64,000 nucleotides of DNA from Diphasiastrum complanatum (GCA_029204225.1 CM055102.1:49425044-49489043), one strand, 5' to 3'; shown: positions 1 through 11,765, numbered from the stretch's first letter. The notes: a model not told the origin generated them from the letters alone. Made by a program: numbers and translations.

Positions 1-1
1 G

Positions 2-541
2 CACGCGTTGCCTCAACCACATCTTCAACATAAATCAAAAGATGGCGTTGTTATTTGCAAACATCATCTCCCACTCGGCATGTATAAATGTGACGTCTTC
101 AAAACTATAAACACAAATCTTAAAGATACGTGTATTCCTGAAGTTTCAACATCCACACTGTACAAGATGTGGAAACAAGAGTTTGGACATGTCAAGACTC
201 CAACAAGACAAAGAATGTCCAAATGCAAAACATGTGATGACCTCAAAAATGCAATAGAGACAACTCCTAACACTAGGATGTGTGATCGCTATATTGCATT
301 GAGAGGTCGTCATCTACATCATGTTATCAATTCCAGAAAATTGTATGCATATTGGAAAGAAGAGTCAAAATCCCGTCTTGAGCAGTCTTTGTGTCTTATC
401 ATTGATGGAATGGATCAAAATACAACAACATTATCTCGTTTCAATAAGACTCCTCTCAGATTAGAGGGGAATCGATTTTTGAAAACACATGTTTGTTGGG
501 TATTGGTTCATGGATTCAAGTTGCTCTATGATGTTTGGATT
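2..541 (+). pseudogene. Fragment resembling DUF7869-type 'IDGMDQ' protein
   Basis: The frame is open from the window edge, so the true start lies outside. The translation contains RMSKCKTCDDLK at about nt 200-245, a Cys pair typical of a zinc-binding knot, then LCLIIDGMDQN at about 390-420 and FLKTHVCWVLVHG at about 475-515. That order (W..EF..V.TP, S.C..C, IDGMDQ, LKTH...HG) matches, from memory, the scattered eukaryotic proteins annotated as DUF7869. Their function is unknown to me; several sit in mobile DNA. The similarity stops near nt 530-545, where the same frame becomes Copia reverse transcriptase. No intron is evident. Whether it was once a host gene or part of a DNA transposon cannot be told here. 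Family assignment is by motif recognition only. Confidence 0.5.
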
Positions 542-1160
542 GATTATGTTGATGATTTCATTTTGACAGGAAGTTGTATCAAGTTAGTTGAGAAAACCAA
601 GATTGCACTCGGAAAAGAGTTCAAGATGCAAGATCTTGGAAAAATTCACTACATATTAGGATTAGAGATTGACTTTCTTAAAGATAAAGATTTTGTATGT
701 CAATCCAAATATGCTCTTTCAATATAACAAAAGTTCAATATGTTAGATTGTAAGAGTATAGAAACTCCTATCGAGCAAAATGTAAAAGACCCTAACAAAG
801 GTGATGAAAGATCCTTTGTGGAAGTCACTCTTTTTAGGAGTCTTATAGGCTCCTTAATTTGGCCCACAATAAGTAGACCTGACATAAGCTTTAGTGTTCA
901 TAAGTTGAGCCAGGCTATGCAAAATCCTACTGATTATCATTGGAAAATGGCCAAGAGAGTGCTTAGATATATATCTTCAACTTTTGATTATGGTTTATTG
1001 TATAAAAGTGAAGATCTTTCTATTGTTGGTTATTCTGACTCATATTTTGCAAGTGATAGAGCAGATCGAAAATCTACAAGTGCTTATGTCATATATCTTG
1101 GAGGAAACTTGATATCTTGGCTTTCCAAAAAGACAACTTGCATATAGATTGTAGACTTAG
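542..1160 (+). pseudogene. Copia RT C-terminal and RNase H fragment
   Basis: Starts at the RT active-site motif YVDD (545-556) and runs through the conserved F.M.DLG...LGLEI block. One in-frame TAA (725-727) falls where relatives in this window have a residue before FNM. It then continues as MLDCKSIETP.E, LFRSLIGSL and SRPDISFSVHKLSQ, and into RNase H with YSDSYFASD and RKSTSAY...GGNLISWLSK. The frame dies at 1147 where relatives read KKQ.TI.LSSCEAEY, so the RNase H C-terminus and tail are missing. In an intact element this polyprotein segment makes the cDNA and degrades the RNA strand. The RT fingers and palm upstream of YVDD are replaced by the unrelated sequence above. Closest relative in the window is the minus-strand copy at 53971-54960. 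Confidence 0.88.
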
Positions 1161-1189
1161 AATAAGCAAAAATATGCTAGTAGAAACTC

Positions 1190-1745
1190 GTGGCATTTCA
1201 CATGCATTAATTGTAAGTGATCCATAGTGACATGCAAGGCATGCACAAAGTGAAATGGACACATGCATGATGATTTGTACATTTCTAGTTGGAACTAGGA
1301 CACTTGGTAAAAGTAGGTAGAGATTCATGCATGAGATGTGACAAATGTCACATAGACTCTAGTTTTCACTTTAGATGTCATCAAAAGGTGGATGGATTTG
1401 TCTTCCTTGAGCTACCTCAAACTCCATAAATATGTCAAAGCTTTGTAGCTATCTCTTGCCATTTTGGATCCACACAATTTTTGCTTGATATCTCTCTATC
1501 TTTCTCTCTCTAACTCATGTTGAGACTAATGCTAATACACTAATTTCTTGTACTTTTGCTCATTTATGATTCATTGTTATCACTCTCTAATGCTTAGCAT
1601 GCTAGATTGTGGTTAAGCTATAAGTTATGTACTAGATCTTGCTATTCAATCTAGAATCAGGTTATTGTGCTAATCATAAAGCTTAATTAGATCTATCATA
1701 CTTGTGGATCTTCCCCACACATGTGAATTCTGGAAATTTTGTCAA
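1190..1745 (+). repeat. Worn Copia LTR (3' side of the RT fragment)
   Basis: Shares blocks in the same order with the LTR at 37194-38053: CATGCAAGGCATGCA, TGGACACA/GGCATGCA, AAGTAGGTAGA, a CT-rich patch (TTTCTCTCTCTAA) and a terminal CCCCACACATGTGAA..CTGGA. It follows the truncated RNase H directly, the position expected of a 3' LTR. The start is not defined because the start-proximal third is missing. The end is near 1744 (TTTTGTCA). Confidence 0.6.
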
Positions 1746-2180
1746 AGAAGACATGTACGAGATGCATATGAGAAGGCTAAACTGTTGATAAGTGCTGGCT
1801 AAATCTTGTCGGAAAGTGGTGTGCAGAAGATAGGTCTAGCTCGAAAAGAAACGAATGAAAATGATTTGTGTGTGTAGAAAGAAAACTTCTCGTGCATGGC
1901 AGAATAGACTATCTTCATCTTTCCAATGCATGACTACCTATCAATTTCAAACAAGACAATAGTGATAGAAATCATGTTTGAACTCATAGTAATTAACTTT
2001 GAAATCGCCAGTACTATAGTGATTATGTAGCCAAACAATTAAGCATAAAAAATTATCAAACAAATAATTAATCGTGAAGAACTCCAGAAAACGCATACAT
2101 TTTGAGACGAAGCTGAACGCAATAAAGAATAGTATTGATTCAAAATGAAACAGAAGTAAATGAGTACAATAAGTTGCGGA
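1746..2180. other. Unassigned spacer
   Basis: AT-rich sequence with no supportable reading frame, primer site or repeat partner elsewhere in the window. The right part may already belong to the LTR that ends at 2935, whose far end I could not fix. Confidence 0.4.
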
Positions 2181-2935
2181 TCGAAGCCGCATACTCTATG
2201 CTATCTCTGAGCGGCTAAAATAAAAGTTTGAATTAATGCGCAATGCTGATAAGCAGTAGCGCAATAGCAATCTCTAAAACAACTCTAAGAAGTGAGCTAG
2301 AATGCTCATGAGTATTCAAGGCACTCGCAGGCTTGAGAGAGAGAGAGCTAACTATTCAAATGCTTATGATAATTCTGATTTTCAATGAATGAAATTGTAT
2401 GAATATGAACAGCTATTTATACTAAGAAATTAGGTCGTCAATTACGATTGCTAGTTGGCTGGTGATCTGTTGGCATCCATCCGGTCCTTGGTCATTGATT
2501 GCTGATACCTTAAATGTTCTGTCTGCATAAATGAACCAAAACTGTAGCTCTGCAAAAATTTATCTAAAACAGCCACAGGTGACATTGTCGAGTTTTTCGC
2601 AAAAAAGACGAAAAAGAAGAAGGTGCCCTTAAATCTCATTTAGGGTTGCCCCACACTTTGCCAGAGTCATTTCCTTAACATTTGAGGCTCTTTGGAAAAA
2701 GCAAAATATGCGACACTGTGATTTTACACGAGATTTTTGTCAGGCAAAAAATGCAAAAAAGTGAGACTGCATTTTTCAACGGGATTCCTAACAGGCGAAA
2801 AATGCGACATTGTGGTAACACTCCATGTAATTCTGCAGACTGTGTAAAGACACGGGAAAATCCACAGAACTGGATAAACAACGGATGAAGATTATAACCG
2901 ATTATTCGATCAATAAGAAGGAGAATAATCCAACA
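2180..2935 (-). repeat. 3' LTR of minus-strand Copia (left boundary approximate)
   Basis: On the minus strand the LTR begins TGTTGGATTATTCTCC, which on the plus strand ends ..CCAACA at 2930-2935. It is preceded on the minus strand by a purine tract (AGATTAAGAGGGAG, plus 2936-2949), the expected polypurine tract. A minus-strand TATA box (AGTATAAATAGC) at 2412-2423 is followed by a CT-rich stretch, as in plant LTR promoters. The far end is estimated; the 5' LTR partner is not in the window. Confidence 0.6.
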
Positions 2936-2949
2936 CTCCCTCTTAATCT

Positions 2950-4480
2950 GAATCCTTAAATGTCGTGACCTTCAAACTTAGTTCTACACAAAATCTTCTG
3001 TGTAATTCCGAACTTAATGCTTTGGTAAACATACCAATTGTCATATCTTGTGTTCTACAGTACTACAATCTGACCTCTTCGTTGAGAACTTTGCTTCTAA
3101 TGAAATGATACTTTAGTTCAATGTGCTTACTCTTGGAATGAAATATAGGGTTGGCTGATAAAGCGATGGCACTTTGATTATCACAAAATAATGTCGTTAG
3201 AGCATATTGATTCAGACCGATATCTGAGAGTAAGTTCCTCTGATTCAGTGCAAGATAGAGCTATCGAAGATTGCTTGCGACTATTCCAAAAAACTGGACC
3301 ATTGTTGATGAAGAATGTAAATCCAGAAGTAGATTTACGAGTGTCTACATCTCCTGCCCAACTTGCATCTGTGTAACCACTGAGTAAATTGAGCTTGTCA
3401 TTGTCGACTGCTCCATAACAAATGCAAAAGTCCATAGCAGCTCGAAGATATCTCATGACTCTGATAAGAGCCTTCCAATGTGTTATACTAGAATTAGTCA
3501 TAAACTGACTGAGAGAGCTGACTGCAAAAGCTATGTCTGGCTTGGTACAGATCATCGCATACATAAGAGATCCTATAATAGAATGGCAAGGATACTCACC
3601 CATCTGCTGCTTCTCATGAATTGTTTAAGGACACTAGTCCTTTGACAATTTGAGCCCTGGTTCCATTGTCGAGAGAGCTAACTTGCTATTTATCGAATTA
3701 TATCTAACTAACATGTTGTAGATGTACCTCTGTTGTGTAATGTAAACCAACTTCTGTTTTATGTCTTTGTGGATTTGTATACCAAGGCAGAAATGAGCTT
3801 TGCCCAGATTGGTCATGTCGAATTCGGAAGATAGCATTGTCTTGGCTTCTTTTATCAAATCGGTACTATTGCTAAAAAGCAATGTATCATCCACGTACAA
3901 AGTGATAATGATAAAAGATTACTGCACTGTTTTCAGGTAAATGTTTGAATCTGAAGAGCTAGTTGTATAGCCATGATCAATAAGGAAAGTATTGATCATT
4001 TGAAACCATGCTCGAGCAGATTGCTTCAAGCCATAAAGTGCCTTATGGAGTTTACAAACATGATTGTCTTTACCCTCAATAATATAACCTTCGGATTGCA
4101 CCATGTTAATGTCTTCTTCAATAACTCCATTGAGATATGATGTTTGTACATCCATTTGATGTATTTCCAAATCTGCTGCAGCAGCAAATGATAGCAAAAA
4201 ATGAATAGAAGAATGCTTGACTACTTGACAGAAGGTCTCAATGTAATCGACGTTGTATACCTGAGAAAATCATCTGGTTACAAGTCATGTCTTTCTTTTG
4301 TTGATACTTCCATCTGCGTTGTACTTGACTTTGAAAATCCATTTGCAATCAACTACATTTCTGCTGCCAGGTAATTCGAGAATTGTCCATGTCTGGTTCT
4401 TGATAAGAGATGAATACTCTTTATCCATAGCTTCTTTCCAGAGATCGGAATCAAGCTGACTGAGTGCCTCTTCGACATAC
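2950..4480 (-). pseudogene. Copia RT and RNase H, broken
   Basis: Read on the minus strand from 4480 down. There is a decayed RT N-terminus, then FLNG-type RT (TSYLNGVIEEDI, LHKALYGLKQSARAWF at 4197-3919). A frame break falls at about 3900-3919, then MYVDDTLLFS and F.MTNLGKAHFCLGIQI (3900-3634). A further break precedes C.HSIIGSLMY, TKPDIAFAVSSLSQFM and the RNase H part (GYTDASWAGD, RKSTSGF, 3603-3181). The tail (DNQSAIALS.NPIFHSKSKHIE.) can be followed in another frame to about 3060. At least three frame interruptions make it non-functional. The RT reads YVDDTL and the sequence is clearly a different Copia lineage from the elements at 47-58 kb. Confidence 0.85.
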
Positions 4481-4533
4481 GTCAGTTCCTAAACAAGATA
4501 AGCTGAAGACTCGTTGATATACCGGTTAGGTGG

Positions 4534-5345
4534 TCAGCTAGTCCTTGACGATCTTCTGGGTAATAGTGGAAGTTGATTATTTCTATCATACTGTAGTTGA
4601 TGATCTGCAACACCATCATCTTCCCCACCATTCAATTGTTGTTCGTCGAAAGTAGAAGAGCTTGGACCTTCAATGGGAATAGTCGCTTGCGGCACTATAA
4701 AGTTCAAAGCATCAGGAGAATCTGACAGGTCAGCTAAATGGGAACCGCCCTTTCCTTTGAGGTCCTGAAACTGATCTTCGATGAAGATGACATCCCGGAC
4801 TAGTGAATATCTTCGACTCGATGGGATCGAACTACTTGTAGGCTTGATCTGAAGTAGTGGAGTTGATGAAAACACACTTGATACTCTAGAAGTCGAGCTT
4901 CTTTCTAAGATCACGAGGAATCTGTGCAAAAGCTGTACATCCGAAAACTCATAAGTTTGATAAAGAAGGTTTGGTACCTGTCCAAACTTCGGTGTTTTTT
5001 CTGAGAGGTCTTTAGTAGAACATCTGTTCTGGATATAGGTTGTTATTGAAATAGCTTCAGCCCAGAAGCACGTTGGAAGTGTCACATGTGATAACATGCA
5101 CTTTGCCAATTCAACTAAGGTTTTGTTCTTTCTCTCAGCAAGACCATTTGACTGAGGCAAATAGGAAGTGACGTATTGTTGTTCAATGTCATTGTTAAGG
5201 CAATAATCCCTGAATTCATTGGAGATGTACTCTCCCCCATTATTTGACCTCAGTGCTTTGATTCGTTTACCAGTTTGATTCTCAGCATGCTCTTTGAATT
5301 GTCTGAACAACTACTATTGTCACCAAGATGAACAAATTTCTTCAT
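4534..5345 (-). pseudogene. Copia integrase fragment joined to protease-proximal scrap
   Basis: The integrase core reads KALRSNNGGEYISNEF at 5255-5205, then YLPQSNGLAERKN, LVELAKCMLSH and FWAEA, followed by a divergent C-terminus and an acidic linker ending in RRSSRTS. The catalytic Asp of the D,D,E triad that should lie N-terminal is absent. Upstream of 5310 the minus strand reads FVHLGDN, which in the relative at 62.8 kb precedes the pre-integrase domain. The protease end is therefore fused straight to the integrase core by an internal deletion of roughly 250 codons (estimated from the 62 kb relative). Confidence 0.82.
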
Positions 5346-8130
5346 GCTGTAAGGAGTTCGGTAGACCTCTTGCAACCAGAATGCTGTCTACTATAGCTCG
5401 TAGTTGCCTTGTTCCTCAATTCCTTTTTCAAAAGCAATCGACCTCCTTAATGGTCTTTGGAAATATGTGCGATTCGGTTCTCTGGAAAACCCCATCTCAT
5501 ATCCTTAATGACCAAATTGAAGCCAGCTGAGTTGCTGCTTGGGCCTCCCTTCTCTTTCGTGGAGGTATGTCCTTCCCTCCTCCTTGCAAGGCAACCCCTA
5601 ATGAGTGACTTTTGTGCAAAGTGGTTCAAAATTGGCACACTAAGTGGAAAAGCATGTGTAAGGGGCAAGGTACCCTTAAGTAGTTCACAAGGTTCACTGT
5701 TGTTGGGCCATTAAAAAAAACCATACAAAGCTTCTTAAGGAGGTGTAAGGGGAGGATCTGACCCCATAATCCATAAGTCACTTGTTTTGATAGTTGTCTT
5801 ACTTGGCATAGGGTTTAGGGTCAACTCCTAGTATTTTGTAGGGAGGGAATGATTAATCACCATTTATAAAATCCCAATTTTTCATGTGGAAAATTTGGCT
5901 AACATTGGCAACTTCACTGGGTAGTATGACCCATACTGCGGACCCAAAATCTCTAGTTTTAGAAAGTGGTTTTTGATTATATTTTGTGCAACTATAGCTT
6001 TGGGATCAACACTCTTTGGTGGGGTAATGCTAACCAAACTTTTTGTAGATCAGTTAGTAGCAAGTCTTCACATGTCTTCTATAAATATGGTACAGGTCTT
6101 CATCCCTACAAAACAACCCTATTCTTGTCCTCCTCCTTTGGTGCACCCACTCCTATCAGTATTGGAGAAAAATGCCCATCCTTAGACCCATGCATATGAT
6201 GGCATGTAGATGTAGATTTCGGTGTTTGGAAAAAGGCATGTATGTAGAGGGTTAGCAATGTGTCTAACATGATCAAATTGATACGTGTAGATACATTGTG
6301 GTGTATTAAAGTTGGAAGAAGTGTTGAAGCATGACATGAACAATGTTCCTCTTTTCTCTCTATAAGATCCATTTTATGTACGATCCATGCTTGATAAGGA
6401 TTAATGCACGAAGGGCAATCAATTTAATCTATGAATCCTTGCCTATCAAGATGATAATCCTAAACATTTGGATCATCTAATCTTTGCACTTCAATATGGA
6501 TTAGAACATACAATACAAAATATTCACATCTGGAAATAATTTTTGATCATTTTTTTCCTTCTTTTTTGTTCATAACATCTAAAATGAATAGGAAATCACC
6601 AAGGAAGCTAGCAAAACCAAAAAATAACATATAAAAACAAAAACACGAGCTTTCTACTATCCCTAACCTTCCTTGGTGATATCAGAGATAAGGGTGAATC
6701 CTTCTTCATATTGTCTACCCAAAATTGATCTTTTTATTAAGGGTGAATCATTCTTCATATTGTTTATTTTCCTTTTTTTTTTTGGCATAACTGTCTATTC
6801 GTGTATATAATAGGATCAACTTCATCTTGAATGCAAAAATCATTTTCAGCACTTGATCTTGATTATGAAGAAGAATTTTTTTTGTCATTCAAAGCTAGCC
6901 AATGGCGATGATTATTGTTTTCTCTCTCCTCTTAAAGTTACTTGGATTGTTTCTTTCTAGTCATGCTCTTTCTTATAATCATGACCAAAATATTGATCTT
7001 GGAATTAAATTTAGTGTTTGACACTGATAAATAAGTAATTATAATGTCTTTTAAATTTATCTACAATGGAGGATGATTTCTAAAGAAATTTAATGGATGT
7101 ACACACCTTAGTGATGACCAAATGGCCTGACTTTGGTTCCACTTGGGCTTTCATGACTTTTTCATACTTGGTTTTGATTGGGACCTTTTAGATAGTTTGT
7201 CTGATTTGTTAGGCAATATAGGTGATGATGTTGGAATGTATAGATGTTTTGACAGGGTGACATATATGATTCAAAATACATGATTCTATTAAAGATTTCA
7301 TCTTTGGCTAGTATAAGTCCCTTTCGCACCAAAGCACAAGTCCTACCTATGTCAACACACGGTGTGTTATGACACTCATACAAAACTTTGCGCTTAATAG
7401 TACTATCATGTCGCACATATGTATTTCCATCTATCAAAGGTTCATTTTTTATGAAAATTTTCTATTTGTTTATTCTTCTTACTAGTTTATTGTTGCACAT
7501 AATACATGTTTCTAGTTCCTGCCATAAATGAACAATGTACAATTCTATCTTACAAGGTCATTTTAATAAAAGGTAAAGAGTGATACAAAGTTTTATAATA
7601 AAAGAAAGTTAATTAATTTCCTATTTGCTGAAGAGCATCAACCACCTAATTAGTAGCTTAATATATCCGATCTTATAATGAATTCCCACATGGCCTTACG
7701 ACCTCTTATATTAAGTTGATTGCATAAGATTTTAGAGGGTGATGACCAATGCACACCATAAACTTTCTGAATAAAGATAATATGCCAAATTTTAAGCTCA
7801 TGTCCTAAGTTGTATATCTTGTTTGAGAATCAATTAATTTGTTATTTTTGAAAGCCACTAATTTTTCCATCTACTTTAATTGCAAAATCACTTGCATCAA
7901 TCTTCACAACACACAATTTATCTGAATCCGCAATATGAAACAGTTAAATCTTTGAGAGCTCGAAAGTTTTCATCTAACTAATTGTTTATCACAATAGAAG
8001 TACTAGGCCTTCCTTCGTACTTCTCACCATGTATAGAAGTGAATGGAGGGGTGCTACCATTTTGTACACTCCTTAATAAATTTTTGAAAAAGAAGCATAA
8101 AAAAGACTTTAATTATTTGATAGTTCTAAC
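5346..8130. other. Unassigned AT-rich DNA
   Basis: No frame here resembles a protein I know. The longest open stretches (5457-5714, 5966-6199, 6106-6372 minus, 7162-7437 minus) overlap each other on several frames and strands and lack domain motifs. Poly-T runs (6770-6782) and low-complexity sequence are frequent. I see no LTR ends, primer sites or terminal inverted repeats. It may be an old, unrecognisable transposon graveyard. Confidence 0.4.
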
Positions 8131-8131
8131 T

Positions 8132-8960
8132 TTCTCTTGATTTTACCACAATCAATTATCAATCCATGATATTATTTTATTTCCAAAATACAATAACTCA
8201 TCAGTTCATTTATCTTTTGAATCCTTTAAAATTTAAAGTAGCTTGACTATCGATTAATACAATCATTCAACAATTTTGATTTTTTGTCCTGAGTTAGATT
8301 GATATGACAATTTACTAGTGAATACTAACAACAACTACAAATATACCTTCTAAATTTAAGATTTCAATATCTTATTTTGAAAAAAAAACCAATTAATGTT
8401 TGTAGCCTTTGATGCATTAACAAAGTAGAATTTGGAAAAATGTTTGAGCCCTAATTATTGGCCCTTGCCTATTTGCAAATAAAAATCTTAATATTTGATT
8501 TTCGTAATAAATTGTTTGTGTTTATGTTATGAATGATAATTACAACTCTCAACAATATCTTTGACAATTAATATTTCAATATATGGGAGAGCCACAACAA
8601 ACTAGGTTAGAGAGATGTATTCATGATAGTGACTTTTTGGCACTATTTACTCAATATGAGTATGGTTCTAGAGACCAAAAATCAATCATCTCACAATCAA
8701 ACAAGCTACTTGCCAATTTTTTTGAGCCCCATAGAGTTACTACTGATTATTCATCCTTGGGAGATGTTACAGTGGTATCAGAGCCATGGAATGTGTATTA
8801 TATTGATTTTATCGACCTTATGCATAAGACAAACCAATCCAATGAAATAGAGATGTAGATTGGATCAACACAACTCATTCCAAATGATGAGAATTACAAT
8901 ACCATTTGTTAGTAGGTTCTTGATTAAGACATCATGTAGTACCATAACCACTCACAAGAG
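8132..8960 (+). repeat. Dispersed repeat, copy 1 (inverted partner at 31.66-32.74 kb)
   Basis: Blocks such as TGATTTTACCACAATCAATT, GGCCCTTGCCTATTTGC, GGGAGAGCCACAACAAACT and ACCATAACCACTCACAAGAG recur on the opposite strand between 30.96 and 32.74 kb with high identity. The repeat carries an initiator-Met primer-site sequence at 8773-8785, which suggests it is a rearranged LTR-retroelement derivative without coding capacity. Short ORFs within it (8583-8858) are not supported as genes. Confidence 0.7.
8773..8785 (+). other. tRNA-iMet-type primer-binding sequence
   Basis: TGGTATCAGAGCC preceded by GATGTTACAG, the usual LTR-end/primer-site arrangement of plant Copia elements. No LTR body or gag follows, so this is a relic. 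The same segment occurs in the same orientation at 31899-31911, although its flanks there are inverted. Confidence 0.7.
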
Positions 8961-9104
8961 TAAATCCAATTATGAGTATCCTTGGGTTTAGCTTGAGTTA
9001 AAACCTAGTCACATAGGTTGCATTTGAACCTAAATAAGAAAATATTAAAATTTTATGCTTGTAAAAAGATTTATTTATTTTTGAATTTGTGAAAGGCCTC
9101 TCCT

Positions 9105-10367
9105 TGCTCGCAGCTAGCCCCGGTCCGCCAGCCTGATTCGGCGCCCATCTCCCGGGAGGTCCCAGGCAGACACCATTTTTTAATCAATGTTTTTTTTTAC
9201 TCGTAGGGCACCCCCTTGTACTCGCGTACCCAGGCCAACGGCTCGGGCCTGGCTGCGAGTAGGGACGGTGGCTGTGCAGGGGGGAGCAAGGAGGGGAGCG
9301 GGGGATGTAAATCCTCCCGTTACATTTCAAAATTTTTTTGATAGTACAATGGGGAGCCCACCCCCCCCCCCCTTCCCCCTTGTACCATTTCTTTAATCTA
9401 AATTTCAAGATGACATTTAGAAAAATTTGCAATCTCTTTTATCTCTAAAACAAGACTAAAACAAATACGGATGAAGAGTGAAAAAAATTTCAACCCTTCA
9501 CAAATTCAAATTTTGAATTTGGGCTTGTTTTTAAGTGTGGCATTGTCATCAATAAGGGGCTATGGGAGTATCATTATAGTGTGGTTAGTGGGTGAGTTAG
9601 ATTTTGGGGATTTCATAAAGGTCATTGGATGTGCCATGTCATATGGACCATTCCAGCTCACTTGTCAGTATTTTATTGGTACACATGTCATTATTAACAC
9701 TAATTATAATCAGTAAAGAGACCCTTTTTGAGTCTAGAAAGGGCCCTAATGGATGCCACAAAAGGACCTTGGAGGTTTTTGACAAACAACAAGTGGTGTT
9801 TTTGCAATTAAAGAACTAGACAAGTTATTTACTTGTTGACCATTCAAAGGCCACTACTATGTGTAAAAAAAAAAAAAAAAAAAAAAGAAGGATTGTTCAA
9901 GCCTCTAGTCCAAGCAATCCTTCATGGAGCTCTCAATGGTACAATTGACCTCAAAGAAGCTGCAATGCGACAATTAAAGTTCAACATCATTTCTTCAAGA
10001 GACAACTATGAGCAACAAACCTTTGGTCCATTTATTCACCTCCACTACCACCCCCATATTTGACTCACATCCTACCACTTACTCTCATTTCATCTCATTA
10101 CCGTTGATTCACACCTTGTGTTGTTTTCATACGACATTCAACAACCCAAGCTCTTGTACATCATCCATTGAATCATCAGCATGAGCACTTGAAAATACAA
10201 CCCATCAAAGAGCCAACTCCCATATGATCCACATTAACTCTTTTGGAGACGCTCATACTTCTTCAAAGCTTCATCTCTTACAGAGCAACACCTTACAAAA
10301 AGTTCCACATCTACAAACTGCATCGATTTTTGACTCCTCCAGGAACAGGGTCTTAACATTGCACTTG
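9105..10367 (+). repeat. GC-rich-headed dispersed repeat, copy 1
   Basis: Begins with a GC-rich stretch unlike its surroundings (CTCGCAGCTAGCCCCGG...), and passes GGCTGCGAGTAGGGACG, a C13 run near 9361 and TTGTACCATTTCTTTAA. It resumes at about 10041 with CCACTACCACCCCCATATTTG and ends near TTAACATTGCACTT. The whole recurs inverted at 62886-63540. About 540 bp (roughly 9505-10040), including an A-run of about 22 bases at 9857-9880, are present here but absent from the other copy. No coding capacity or retroelement motif was found. The class is unknown; a SINE- or LINE-derived or Helitron-like element are open possibilities. Confidence 0.65.
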
Positions 10368-10379
10368 GTGTGGGACCAT

Positions 10380-11300
10380 CAAGTTCGTAACATTCAAAAA
10401 GATGCATGGATACTGGAGGAAATTAAGTCATTGTTTTTCTGCCTGTAGTCAACCTCTTAATACTTATGTAAAGATCAATAAAAGTTTACTTTGGCGTTAT
10501 AGACGGTCACTTAAATTATGCTTCTGTATTACATATGTCTAAGCATCCTTTGGAGTTGGAACACTCAGATGATGACCTTTCTTCATCAACAAGCAAGGAA
10601 ATTGCCTCTTGTCAAACAATTATCTCTCTGTTCTAATCAGTTTTAAAAGATTGAAAAACAAACTTCACACATTCATTCTTGAGGTGGGAATATAAAATTA
10701 ATCAAGTTTATGGAAGACAATAGAAGTGAAGCAATGAAAAGCAACAAATTAGACACTCGGCTCTTGATCAACTCAGTGGAAATGACATAAGATCACATAT
10801 ATGGAAGCCCTTAAATTGCTTGAGTGAATTGGCACCTTAATGGATGGATCATTATTGCATTTAGCATTGTTGCCCTGTGGAAATCTGCTATGTGGATCAT
10901 TGTGTAGGCAAAGAGATTCAAATACGCAATCCAAAATGAGTTCAAGATTGGCAAAACAAATTTCAAAAAAAGCCCATCAATTGCTTCAGTGGATTGCTAC
11001 CTTAATGAATGGATCGTTGTTGCATTCAAGATCATTGCTTCTCCCCATGGAAAGCTAATGTGTGGATTGTCAATAGCTGCTTCATTCAAAATCATTGCCT
11101 TGCACCATGGAATGTTGTTGTCTAGATTATTGCAGGTTGCAACAACACATGGAGGTAGACGAAAGAGTCGACATTTGTGGAAAAATGGGTGGACTAGGCT
11201 AATCCAAAGATGAGGGATCAAACCTCCACCTTCCAAAGAGTGGGCCTAGATTCCAAGGTGGAAAGTGAGCCCATGGGGCCGTACTCTTGTGCCCTCCTAA
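10380..11300. other. Unassigned spacer with imperfect ~168-bp repeats
   Basis: No supportable gene. Two similar blocks start at about 10829 and 10997 (CACCTTAATGGATGGATC / TACCTTAATGAATGGATC, then ATTGC...CATGGAA/GTGGAAA...ATGTGTGGAT) with a third partial one near 11080, suggesting an old tandem duplication. Confidence 0.4.
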
Positions 11301-11326
11301 CTACTTTAAAAAAAGAATTGGTTTTA

Positions 11327-11478
11327 CATAGCAGTTGTGAGGAGTTATATTGGACACATGGCATCATCCCGTTGGCTAGGAAGGGGCAGGTTATGAGTCA
11401 TAGTAGAGATCTTAACACGTTTTTAATCTGCACCGTTGGATCACAACTGCTATGTTTGGTATTCATGATCCAACGGTG
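11327..11478. repeat. Nested inverted repeats, MITE-like
   Basis: Two pairs of perfect short inverted arms: CATAGCAGTTGTG (11327-11339) with CACAACTGCTATG (11442-11454), and CACCGTTGGATC (11431-11442) with GATCCAACGGTG (11467-11478). The CCGTTGGATC word is frequent in plant miniature elements. It lies 200-350 bp upstream of the TFIIA-gamma copy. Flanking target duplications were not identified. Confidence 0.5.
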
Positions 11479-11680
11479 GGCTATTGCTGTAGCCACCCTC
11501 GTCGCTCCAGTGGCTCGGAGTGCTTCAGCCAGTAGCCCACCTCTGTATCACGAATACCTAGTCCATAATGCTCCCTTTCTATTTTTAACACTCTTGAGTC
11601 TAGAGAAATTTATTTTTGTAACTATTGTGTATACAGAGTTGTCAGCTATGTGACCAAGGCGACCAAGGCGGGTGGGTACC

Positions 11681-11687
11681 TATATAA
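11681..11687 (+). promoter_or_regulatory. TATA box upstream of TFIIA-gamma copy
   Basis: TATATAA lies in CTATATAAAGC, about 85 bp before the position of the lost start codon. A purine-rich leader (GGAAAAGGGAGAGACGGAG) follows at 11720-11765. Its presence means the copy may not be a simple processed retrocopy, or that it landed beside a fortuitous TATA. Confidence 0.5.
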
Positions 11688-11765
11688 AGCACAGACGCTG
11701 GCCCAATTGCAACACACAACGGAAAAGGGAGAGACGGAGACGGAGACGAAGGGCGAGGGGGAGAG

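Noticed and set aside
9184-9432. Overlapping ORFs in the GC-rich repeat head
   Set aside because: Open on both strands because of base composition and the C-run; not conserved with the copy at 63.3 kb.
10224-10448. ORF MIHINSFGDAHTSSK..., also at 62.9-63.2 kb on the other strand
   Set aside because: Part of the dispersed repeat. The frame is shared for about 50 codons simply because the copies are young; no start, domain or extension supports a gene.
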